Positions 34,988-44,889 of a stretch of DNA of 64,000 nt are shown here, one piece after another. The notes beneath the pieces are model-generated. The model saw only the letters and a list, made by a program, of their open reading frames with translations. It was not told the origin of the DNA and did not search any database. Made by a program: the position numbers and the translations under genes. Within the stretch, counting starts at the first letter, position 1. Every line of letters begins with the position of its first letter. Origin of the DNA: Jackrogersella multiformis (Eukaryota; Ascomycota; Sordariomycetes; Xylariales; Hypoxylaceae); contig CADCXD010000004.1 of the NCBI GenBank assembly GCA_902806575.1, positions 434,001 through 498,000 of the forward strand. Reading direction: 5' to 3'.

Positions 34988-35418
34988 CGTGGACTTGACT
35001 TTTAACTAGCTACGAAAGAAAGAAGAAAAAGATGAATTCAATCTCATTTCTGACGAGAATCTCTAGAAGACGGCCCCTCCATATTGGAATTCATACGGGT
35101 CTACAACACGCTACAACACGCTACAACACGCTACAATACGCCATGACAAGGAGAACATGCAGAGTTGAAACACCAATTGTCTGCGTAAAAACGAGCTCCC
35201 CCTGTTTAGCGTCTCAGTAAACCCCCAATGGAGCTCGTCGGGGGGGAGCTATAGCGGAGATCTAGGGTCATAGAGTTGCGCATCGTCAGATCTGAACCCC
35301 TGATCTGCAAGGGTAGCTCGACTCACATACAGCTGCTTGGTATTTGACCCCGCGAGCTCCCGCTCAGCTTGAATCGAGAATGTTCATGATGCTTTTGATG
35401 AAATAAAAACCTTACATA
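34988..35418. promoter_or_regulatory. Shared divergent promoter of prolyl hydroxylase and PDI-like genes
   Basis: The 431-bp interval lies between two divergent start codons and must drive both genes. It contains four tandem copies of a 10-bp unit at 35101-35140. I see no clear unfolded-protein-response element, though a search for CAGNGTG/CACGTG-like sites could be done. Co-regulation is inferred from geometry only. Confidence 0.55.
35101..35140 (+). repeat. Four tandem 10-bp repeats (CTACAACACG)
   Basis: Three exact copies and one with a single change. The 10-bp period is close to one helical turn, so any bound protein would be positioned on one DNA face. It sits in the shared promoter of the divergent pair. 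Confidence 0.9.
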
Positions 35419-36811
35419 ATGAAATTCACAAGTATAGAATTATTATTATCTCTCCTGGTAGGCACGGCAGTAGCCTGGGACCATACAGACGAGGATGATT
35501 TTCGCCGAGCTATAGGAGGTCATAACCATGCCCTGGTTGCTTGTAAGTCATCCGAAACGGCAATATGAGAACACATCGTGTGCTAATCATTCATCCCACG
35601 TGGAAATAGTTATAGAACCTTCAACGTAAGCCCTCAATTTTTAGTGTACCTTATAAGCCTTCAAATTATTTATCACGAACTAACCATCATATTCCATCTC
35701 CAGCGCCGCCAGCCAAGCCCTAGAGCCGGAATGGACATCAGCAGTAGAATCAGACCAAAAGGGTCTGATGAGCATCAACTGCGCCTCCGCGACAAGCCTA
35801 TGCCAGGAATTCGGCGTGATATCCTATCCCGCGCTGCGGTTCTTCGACGGCCATGGGGAAATGACTTCGTACCGAGGTCCTAGGAGGGCATCCTCGTGAG
35901 TACCTCGCCGAATCTAACCCCCCCGAATAGCAAGCAGGAATAGCAACGACTAAGACCTCTTCACTAGCATCCTCTCGTACCTGAAGCGCGCCACGCGCCC
36001 CTCCGTCACGGCCCTGAACTCCGAGCCCAAAATCGCAGCCTTCCAGTCCAGCGACGACTACGCGGTGATCGCGCGCATCAGCCCGGAAGATCCGCACATC
36101 AAGACGGTGTACGAAAACCTCGCCTCGCGGTACCGCGACCGCTTATCCTTCGGAGCGGCGGAGACGCCGGGCCCGACCACGGCGTCGTGCTATAACAACC
36201 GCGACGGGCAGCAGTTCTCCGTCTCCGACCTGTCGGGTATCGACGCCTTGCCCAAGCTAGTCGAGAATTGCCTCGAGCCGGTGATCGGAGAGTTCACGCG
36301 CGCGAACGAGATGAAGTATTTGCAGGTAAGTCGCGTCTTGTAGCAATATCCACCTACCTACCCACTGTACATACCCAGGCTTAAGCCACGCCATAACCCG
36401 CTTTCTCTTTCTCTGCCTAGGTACCTACCTGCCTGTTAACAATTCGGCCTGTCCTAGTCCGGCAAATCACTCGTCTTCTACTTCGTCACGTCATCCCAGG
36501 AGCGGGAGGCCTACGAAAACGCAATGCGGTCCGTAGCCAAGATGTATAAGGAGTACCTAATTTTCGTGACGGTGGACGCGGGCGAGTACGGCGACCTGGC
36601 GGCGCCGCTGGGCCTGATGCCTGGCGCGTTTCCCGCGCTGTCGGTGCAAAACCCGATGTTCGGCCAGGTGTTCCCGTACCCGCGGGAGAGAAAGATCACG
36701 CCCGAGGCCGTGGGCGGGTTCCTGATGGATATCGTTCAAGGTAAGGTGAATCCTTGGGATGGGACGATGAATGCGGGTGGAGGGGGTGAGCATGGGCATG
36801 ATGAATTGTAA
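35419..36811 (+). CDS. PDI-like ER protein without CxxC, C-terminal HDEL
   Basis: Five exons (35419-35542, a 16-nt microexon 35610-35625, 35704-35895, 35968-36325, 36458-36811) give 347 aa. A signal peptide (about 1-19) and terminal HDEL place it in the ER lumen. The first thioredoxin domain keeps the fold (ALVAFIEPS, QALEPEWTSAV, cis-Pro89 in SYPALRFFDG), but the position of the catalytic CGHC reads Thr47-Ala-Ala-Ser50, so it cannot exchange disulfides. A b-like domain (about 110-225) and a b'-like domain (about 230-330, SLVFYFVTSSQ, VTVDAGEYGDLA, GAFPALSVQNP) follow; no second active-site domain is present. I infer a redox-silent chaperone or subunit. The neighbouring prolyl hydroxylase is an obvious partner candidate. 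Confidence 0.85.
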
Positions 36812-37085
36812 GTATAGATTTGGGGTCAGGTTTTGCATCAAGTAGCAAGATAGTGATCTTGTCATCGTAATGAATATGCACCTAATATTTAAACATGATA
36901 TCTGTAGCTTAAGAGAAGCAGAAATGTCACAATGATCATTTAAATAATAGCTAGCTGATCATCTGATGCACTTCTCGACCCTCCTCAACCCTAGAAAAAT
37001 CCAGACCTAGCTTCTCTTCAAATAAGGAGTTCCACCATCGGATGAATAGAACACCACTGCATACCCTTTCCAAGAGCCCAATCTC

Positions 37086-39788
37086 CTAAGGCAGGCTCAA
37101 GAAGAGCTCCAAAAGCTTAGGATAATCCGGAACACTATATATTCGCATCATGTCAGTGGTTAGCCCCTAAAAAGCAAAATCCATGTGAAAATACATACCC
37201 CATCCCCGACACAGGATCCCAGCCCTCGATAGCCGGGAACCCGGTCGTCTGACACGCCCGGTTATCCCCCTTGGTGATGTCCTTGAACACTTCGGGGTGG
37301 GAGTACTGCACGACCAGTCATTAGATAACACCCTTACTTATCACGATCTCCACGCTCCCGAAGTTCATTCGGCGATTTGGAAACAACGGAAACTTACCAA
37401 AACCTGATGAACAAACCCGACGGGCCCCTTCCCGGCCGCCAGCCTCTCCTCGTTGATCAGGGTAATGATCGACCCCCACAGCGGCGCGGACGCGGACGTG
37501 CCGCCGATGCGCAGCAGCTCGCCGCCGCTCGAGATGACGAAGTTGTCGCCGTTGGCCGCGACGTCGGGGTATCCTCTGCCCAGCCGGTTGAACCGGCCTA
37601 TGCCCGCGCGCGCGTTGCTGTAGTTCCCGCCGCCGCCCTCGTACCCGTCGAAAGGCAGCTGGGCCGCGTCGAGGTACTTGGCCACGGCGCCCTTCTGCCA
37701 CTCGGGCGCCTCGTAGATGTTGGAGAACCCGCCGCCGGACCGGAAGCGGTCGGTAGCCTCCTCCAGGTCGACGCCGGGGGTGCCGTTTGCCTGCAGGACC
37801 GTGGAGCCCACCGTCAGGATGTACGGGCAGGACGCGAGGAACTGCGGGTTGAAGACGTCGCGCTTGGGGCCCAGGCAGCCGGACGGCGCGCCGGGCGACG
37901 GGAAGCTGCCGACGCCGTCGTCGCCCGAGGAGATGACGATGGTCGACCCCTGCAGGCCGAGCTTCATGATCTCCGCGCACTGGCGCTGCTGGTACGACTC
38001 GGGCAGGTCGACCTCGGCGCCGCTGTACGAGATGCTGATCACGTTGGTCGGCTTGTACACGCCGCACATCAGCTCCCCGCTGTAACCGCCCCGGTCGTGA
38101 GGATTCGGGTACACAGGGTCGCGGCACTCGGGCCTCTCGCAGTTGCCCGCCTCGCCGAACGCCTCGAAGGTGCAGTAGCTGCCGTCGATCGCGTTCCAGA
38201 GGTCTGGCGTGGGTGATTAGTGAAGTACATAACCTAGGTAGGGAAAAGATATCGGGCGACCTCATAGCGGGAGCTAGTCTTACTGTTGAAAAATCCCGTG
38301 TATGCCGTCGGGTCGGTCTGATACGTATTCTGATACCACTCGTCGTCCACCTGGAAGAGCACGGTATCCTGCGGCCAGATGAGACCGTAAGCCATCTGAA
38401 AGTCGAGATTCGATTCCGAACCAGCCATTCTAAGGCTCGTGGTGGCTCCTTGCCCGCCGTCCACGGAGAAGAGTTCGGGATGAGTGCCATTAGGGATATC
38501 ACTACATGTTATTAGTAGCTTACTCGACATATAAAATTCGACATATAGACTCAACATATAAACATATAGACACCAGAAAACAAATCTTACTCAGTGAAAC
38601 TCCAGAAGAACGTGTCGAGGTCGTATTGGGTGTAATGCTGCCCAAGCGATTGGAATATCCCCATCTTGTTGTCCGGGTGCTTCTTGGTCCCCTTCGGGAT
38701 ACCGTACAGTGCTAGGCTCATTATTAGACCGCGCGATCGCCACTAAGGGGACAAAAAACCTACCCCTGATACAATCTGGAGTCATATATTGGTCACAGCC
38801 GCCCGGCAGCGTGAAGTTGCCGCTTTCTATACGTGCCGGGGCTACAGGTTCCGCAAAGCGCAAAGGTCCCTCGCCATTCGGGCCCGTGGTTCGTTTTGGA
38901 GACGACAAGTGGTGCCTACTCCTCTCGCTCATGACATCCGCAAGCTCGCTCTCGGAAACTGGTTGACTAAGGCGAGGAAGGGTACCTACACCTGCTGCGT
39001 CCCGTCTCTTCGATAGAGGTTCTTGCGTGTTGCCGTAACCCATCAGCTTGATGCCGGGGGTAATGTAGTCGATATGCTCTTTTACTTGTTTTGGTACATG
39101 ATATCTCCCAAATGGTTAGCCTGCGCTATAGGTTTGTCGATGCTGTACTCACTCATCGCAGGCAATGTCCTTGACGCCGGTACTCACATGTTCCCACACG
39201 TGGTAGTCCGTCATCAAGAGTTTTTCAACTTGGCTAACGGGTGCATCAAATTGAACCCACTATCAAAAATATCTGTCAGGGCTTGCTGTACTATACCTAG
39301 GAGTAGATGTACGGCTCACTTGTTTGTTCCTAGACTGCGAGATGTTATACGAAGAGATGCCCTCCTCGACGAGCCAATCCTTAACCGCCTCGAAGCTCGT
39401 TTCCGCCGGCTCGAATAATTTAACGACCTCTTCTGCAGAGAGATGCCTGCCGTAGTTCTTTGATTCTGGGTTTGATCTTGAAATTATTATTAGCTATTCT
39501 GTATATATGTACTTTGGCAAGAGAGCTATCTCACATATCCATCAATAGATCATGCCCTGTTCGAAGATTCTGCTGCTTCAAACCTACGCGCATAGGTAAT
39601 ACGGCTTCGGGCACTGCCCTTTGCACTTTCGTCCAGGACCTTGCTTGTGCCGCCGTTCTTCTCTCATGCTGAATATGGGTATCCGGAATATTACGCCTAG
39701 ACCTAGAATTGGAGTCGTGGAAAGGGGGTGCAGCAAGAACCTCCAACACTACCAGGCCTGCCAGGGCCGTGAAACCAAAAAGTTTCAT
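37086..39788 (-). CDS. Sedolisin-type serine-carboxyl protease (S53, tripeptidyl-peptidase-like)
   Basis: Nine exons (39788-39535, 39476-39320, 39259-39153, 39104-38764, 38711-38591, 38501-38284, 38203-37398, 37305-37199, 37134-37086) join in frame to 719 aa. A signal peptide precedes a pro-kumamolisin propeptide (NPESKNYGRHLSAEEV, YHVPKQVKEHIDYITPG). Catalytic residues are visible: Glu and Asp four apart in GSESNLDFQ, the oxyanion Asp in SSGDDGVGSF, and the Ser in GGTSASAPLW. C-terminal AIEGWDPVSGMG and VPDYPKLLEL complete the calcium-binding end. These enzymes are secreted and act at acid pH, releasing tripeptides or cutting internally. The region between propeptide and core (PLSKRRDAAG) has basic sites suited to maturation. 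Confidence 0.93.
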
Positions 39789-40663
39789 CTTAACAGCAGC
39801 CTCTCAGTGAAGGAAAAAGAGGACAGGCTAGCGTACGCGAGCAGTCCAGGAGATGTCAGGCACACATAATATATCAACATCGCTGTAGAAGCCAGCCTCC
39901 GTTCCGCTTCCGGGAATGTTTCGCACATACACCTGGCAACCTTGGTGCCGAAGTCATCCATCGGCATTGCTTAAGCCAAGCTGCAAATATAACTGCAAAT
40001 ATACAAGCGGCCACTAACTACCTAGACACGGGTAAATGTATAATTGAGCTGATTAGTTCGACCTTAGTGTCCTTCGTAATCAAGAAGTACCTGGCGGCTA
40101 TAAGCAAGGGGTCGAGCTATAGTAGCAATATTGGAGCGTCTAGGGATTTAATATTCATAGCAGCTGTCGGATCCCTTCATAAGCCCGGGCCTGTAATGGG
40201 TTATTCATGAGCTGGATGACCGAACCCGGGGATATGGAGTTTTGCAAAAGCTATGCGGACCCCCTGCTTCCCCCCGGATTTTGTCTGAAATTTTGATTGA
40301 AGTGAAGGTGAGCAATATCTCGACATGGGACGGGGCGGGAGGAGAGCAAAGACAGGGAATGATGTGATATTTGATTAGACGCTGGGTCCTTTAATGGTGG
40401 ACCACTTTAGATTGAAGACCTTAGAGGTCAGGTTGATTAACCTAGCCATGATTTACCGGACAATGTTGTATATAACCGGCGCCCACGAGACGAGTAGGTG
40501 TTGCAAGGAGGGCGACGGTAACCCCTGTCTCACTTGAACTTCATCCGTCAGCTGTGCTCCGCAGCACTCCGCAGCACTGTAAATCGAGGATAAGAATCCC
40601 TATTCTCAGGTTTTGCCTAGATTACTAGGACTTTAGTAGGGACCAAACTCGCAGAGGGGTTGA
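39789..40663. other. Intergenic region
   Basis: No gene supported. It holds the sedolisin promoter and the 3' flank of the F-box-like gene. Contains a 10-bp direct repeat (CTCCGCAGCA) near 40556-40575. Confidence 0.5.
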
Positions 40664-41976
40664 TCAGTCAAAGCCACCGCTGTTGTAGCTATTAAGAGGA
40701 CAGCGCCTGATGCCGTTGTTGACCAGGTAGTCGTTCACGTCATCACGAAGAGCATTCCCGGAGACCTCCGGCACCGCGAGATCCCAATATTCTTGGTAAT
40801 ACGGCGGGTCTTCCTCCTGCCCGAACAACTCACCGCAGACACAGGCATCGTACAGATCCAGCGTCCTCCGAATCTTTGGGAGGAGCAGCTGCCACGACGT
40901 GCTCCTAAGGCGAATTTTTCGCAGGCATAATTCTCTGAGGGTACTCTTTTGCCTCCTAAGCATCGACATGAGGTCGTGTCGTTCGCACGTGATATTTCCC
41001 AGGGTCAGGCTCTCGAGATGCTGCCATCTATGTTTCGGCTCCATGATATCTTCGAGCCTAGCAGCATAGCCATGCTTCTCCGGATGCCAGATGAAGACGA
41101 CATAGAGCGTCTGGAGATGGGTTAACGACTTGATGAAGTCACGTAGCAGTCCGGTCTCCAGCAGGCGTCGACATTGGGGGACCTCCGTGCCAGCAACTAC
41201 GTCGCCCCAAGGCCCTCCGTCCTCGTCCATGCCAGTATCAATGCACAGCTCGAGACATGTAAGATTGGAATAGAAGGGCATGGCACGTCTAAGTTCGGCA
41301 GGCGGTTTCTGGAAAAACCGCCAGCTCAACGCGCCGGCGGTCAACTTCTTCAATCTGATATCAGTTTTGAATATGGCATAGAGAAGAGAATAAAGATGCC
41401 GACATCCCGCCGGCTGCAATTCGTCGCCCGGATTGACCAGGCAGCCGTCGAATGGGGTTTTTCGCGAGTCCGTCCAAAACCAAAAGTCGCACGACATGAT
41501 GACTTCTCGGAGGGACGTGAAGCGAGAGATGGCCTCTCTGACGCAAGAGATATCTTCGTCGTTCCGTATGATCCTCTCCTCCTTTTCCACGGCAGCTTCG
41601 TAATTCTTGTAAAGCTCCAAGAGCCGGTCGTCTCCTATCCGCGGCGGAGGTGGTTCGTTCAAGTACCGGGCCATATTCTTCTCCTCCATCCGAACCATAT
41701 CATAACGACTACGGAATTCTTCCATTGATTCCTTAGGAGATCCTAAGGTATGGCCGATATAGATCAGCGACCGAACATTCCTAGAGGCAATAGGATGCAG
41801 AGAAATTTGTCGAAGCATGTTAAGGTCACGCTCGTGAAGATAAAAGACGATTTCGCGATGCACGAAGCATGCAGCGGCATCGGCGAAGGCCCTGCAGCAC
41901 AGACGAAATCTGCGGACATCCTCGATACCAAGAATGAGCAGATTATGCATAGTATCTCCGGTATCATGACCTCCAT
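40664..41976 (-). pseudogene. F-box-like gene with apparent one-base frameshift in the F-box
   Basis: Most of the protein lies in one long frame ending at 40664 with Leu-rich, repeat-like C-terminal segments (LTCLELCIDTG, LQTLYVVFIW, LESLTLGNITC, LRELCLRKIRL) typical of fungal F-box proteins that recruit substrates to SCF ubiquitin ligases. Its N-terminal part begins DVRRFRLCCRAFADAA, the second half of an F-box. The first half (MIPEILCIICSFL, from ATG 41976) sits in a different frame and ends at about 41930, exactly where the second half should continue; one missing base explains the offset. No splice sites can bridge so small a gap. It may be a young pseudogene or a sequence error. The alternative long-frame start at 42064 translates a repeat-like noncoding stretch. 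Confidence 0.65.
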
Positions 41977-42612
41977 CGTTACAGGTACCGTCTAAAGACC
42001 GAAGACCGAAACTGAAAACTGAAGACTGGAAACTGAAAGCTGAAGACCGAAGAATGAGGGTCAAAGATGTAGGTGTTAGTGAATGGCGAATAGAGCAGAG
42101 AAATATGAGATGGATTAACCAAGTTATCTCGTTCGTGTCAAGAAAGAAAGAAGGAAATTGAGTCCAAGTATAACGGCGCTAGTCAGGTACACGATGAAGA
42201 TAGTAGTTCTAGGTATAGGGGCCTATATATACTACCTTAGGTACCTAGGTAGGTACCTGGGTAGTAGTTAGGCAGGCAGGTAGGAGATATGGTTGGAAGT
42301 GTTGGTTTTAGTGGAACCAACTATAAACCGTACAACGGTACGGCTGGGTTGAGTGACCTTTGGGCAACATGCAATTATGCCCTAGTCCCAGAGTATAATC
42401 TCATATATTGCAATTACCCGATTTAAGACAACCAATATAAGACGAACAGTGAAGGGATGAATAGTTACTTGTATATACCTACATAGGTATATAGGTACTT
42501 ACCTCGGTAGGTAGTAGACTTCCAAAGTCAAGGACATAATCGCTTACAAGTTCACTAGTTTCACGTATTTAATGCCTTATGCTGCTACATGTTCCTAGCA
42601 TCAACTCATCCC
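41977..42612. other. Intergenic region between F-box-like gene and RFC3
   Basis: Just upstream of the F-box-like gene (42000-42055) is an imperfect repeat of GAAAACTGAAGAC-like units. A dense CCTAGGTA cluster lies at 42233-42268. No gene seen. Confidence 0.55.
42233..42268. repeat. Palindromic TACCTAGGTA cluster
   Basis: Overlapping copies of TACCTTAGGTACC and TACCTAGGTAGGTACC in 36 bp, among the densest in the window. Confidence 0.8.
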
Positions 42613-43930
42613 TCATCCCATAAGCTCGCAGCCTTCCCTTACTACACCAACTACGGCGCCGGTCTGAATAGCCTCGCTTCCGCCAGCCGAAACTCTATAC
42701 TCTATCTCCGCCAAACCGTCGAGCCATCTGATCATAGCTTCGGGCTTAACCTCCATCTTCATCAGCGTCTCCGACAGGGATGTGATTATGTCCGCCAGTG
42801 CGAGACCGTTCGCTACCTTCAAGGTGTTGATCGTCGAGAGGCAGGTGGTTACATCGCTAGTCGCGAGTAGCGTGCTGGCGATCTTCGTTATCGCATCGGG
42901 AGGCGGCGCTGCTATGCAGTTGTAGATAGTCTCCGTCGTGATGTTTTCTCTGATGTCCTTCTCGAGTACTTTCGGCCCATCCTTAGGTTGCATCGGAGTA
43001 CCTATTTAGTAAGTTAGTATCGAGTACCTACCTAGGTACCTAGGCATGCAAAGAGGTAGAAATGAGACTTGTGCGAAGAGTAGGTTAGACTCACTAGATG
43101 CGTGACAAGCCTGGAGCACGTTTAGAGCCCGTCGCATATCGCCTTTGCTCAGCTTAACCAGAGCGTCCGTGGCTTCGCCCGATATCTTGACCCCCTCTTC
43201 CAAGATGACCTTGTCTACCAAGACTCGGATGTCGCCCTCCTTCAAAGGGCTAAACCTGAAGCGCGTACATCGAGATAGAAGCGCGGGCGACAGCTTGTGC
43301 GTGTAGTTGGCGATGATGCAGAATCGCGTGTTGGCCGTGTACTTCTCCATGATCCTGCGCAGGGCCATCTGGGCCGTGTTGGTCATCGCATCGGCCTCGT
43401 CCAGGATGATAAGCTTGTAGCTTGCCATGCCGCCCGGACGCGACGCGCCGCCCATACTGAAGATCTGCTTCGTAGACGCGAACGTCTTGATCTGCTCACG
43501 CACAACATCGATACCTCGGTCGTCAGAAGCATTTAGTTCCAAGACCATCTGGCGCACATTCTCCGCCCCGTAGATTCGCCTCGAGAGTGCTAGGATGGTG
43601 GACGTCTTGCCGGTTCCGGGAGGGCCGTAGAGAAGGAGATGGGGTAGGCGGTTCGTATCGACGAATTTATTGATGGTAGCTAGGATATCTTGGTGGCCCG
43701 AGACGTCGGCTAGCGATACAGGTCGGTATTTCTCAACCCTGGCTCTCACTTAGCATGCCTCGACGTACAAGTTCAGACCCGGGGAATTCCTACCACGGTA
43801 AAGAGTCTTCCGCTTCTACGGGAAGATTAGCAGCACTACGCTTGCCCTTGGCTGTGTTGTCTGAAGAGAATGTGATGTCATTAGATTTCGTAGGGACATC
43901 AATGTCCATCTCATCCTCGAAATCAGACAT
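42613..43930 (-). CDS. RFC3: Replication factor C subunit 3 (clamp loader small subunit)
   Basis: Three exons (43930-43794, 43738-43095, 43001-42613) give 389 aa. An acidic N-terminus (MSDFEDEMDIDV) leads to the diagnostic LPWVEKYRP box. AAA+ motifs: Walker A GPPGTGKTST, LNASDDRGIDVVREQI, Walker B LIILDEADAMT, ANYTHKLSPALLSRCTRFRF with the SRC arginine finger, and GDMRRALNVLQACHA. The C-terminal collar domain follows. The match is to yeast Rfc3 (human RFC5), one of four small subunits that load PCNA and are shared with the Ctf18, Elg1 and Rad24 checkpoint clamp loaders. Start chosen at 43930; an ATG at 44029 would add 33 unconserved residues. Two MluI cell-cycle boxes lie upstream. Confidence 0.95.
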
Positions 43931-44889
43931 GGCTCTCGGATTTTTGTATATTAAATCGTCGCAACGTTTGTCGAAACACCTTGGCTGCTTGAAAGCTTCC
44001 TTGGAGATAGAAATCTCCCTTGGCGACAAATTATTATCTTTGCGCTAGTAGATTCCTTTGGATGGAGATTTATAGGATGATTTCTTCAGCGATGGTAAGA
44101 TGGTAAGAGACTTATTTTTATAGATAAGGTTGCTAATAGGTATGTGGTTTGTGAATATTTCCAAGGTTCTAATCACTTATGATATCACGTTTCGGTGTAG
44201 AAGTACGATGTAGATGTACAATGTAAAGGCTCCTTCCAAGAGAACTATTAGAAGACGCGTAAATTGAATTTCTTAACGCGTCCTCAGCCGGGATTATGCA
44301 TGGGTACCTTGTGAAGATCCACTGTAATGTACCTGGCTGTGGCTAACTACAGTGGGTACAGTACGTACTGGGCAGTGGGCGGTATCTTTACTTAGGTAGG
44401 TACATATGTTAGGTACCTAGCACCGTAAAGTACAGTGGGCCAAGTCAATACACACAAAATACATCAATCCTTACCTCTCAACATCATTTCAATATTCTCC
44501 CTTTCCTCCCTTCGTCTCTTCTTAATTCATCAATTTAAAAAAGGAACCCAATTTTTATTGTCACTTAACTTCTATGTTTGCATCACAAAACCCAGCTTGG
44601 CTAGTGCTCTATATATAGCTTCATATTTGAACTTCATTTATCTAAAGTCTAGAAATCTAAAGTCTAGAAATCTAAAGTCATTCTCATCATCACCACCATC
44701 GCCATGTGGGCATCATATAGTGGGCATCTACCTAGGTAAGTACATACCTAGGTAGGTAGATAAGATCAACGACCTAAAGACCTTAATATTTCATCATCAT
44801 AAGGCATATCTAAGTCATTTCTTTTCATCGAAGAAATATTTCGTTAAACAAATACAATATCATCGCTAATCCATGAGATAACTTTTACC
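43931..44889. other. Intergenic region upstream of RFC3
   Basis: Promoter region of RFC3 (-) and 3' flank of the next minus-strand gene. Apart from the two ACGCGT boxes, it has a 14-bp direct repeat (AAATCTAAAGTCTA-like, about 44643-44680) and a CCTAGGTA cluster near 44731-44760. Confidence 0.5.
44255..44281. promoter_or_regulatory. Two MluI cell-cycle boxes (ACGCGT) upstream of RFC3
   Basis: ACGCGT occurs at 44255-44260 and 44276-44281, 21 bp apart (two helical turns), about 330 bp before the RFC3 start. In yeasts this hexamer binds MBF (Mbp1-Swi6), which activates replication genes at G1/S. The pairing next to a replication gene supports function; binding is inferred. Confidence 0.65.
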
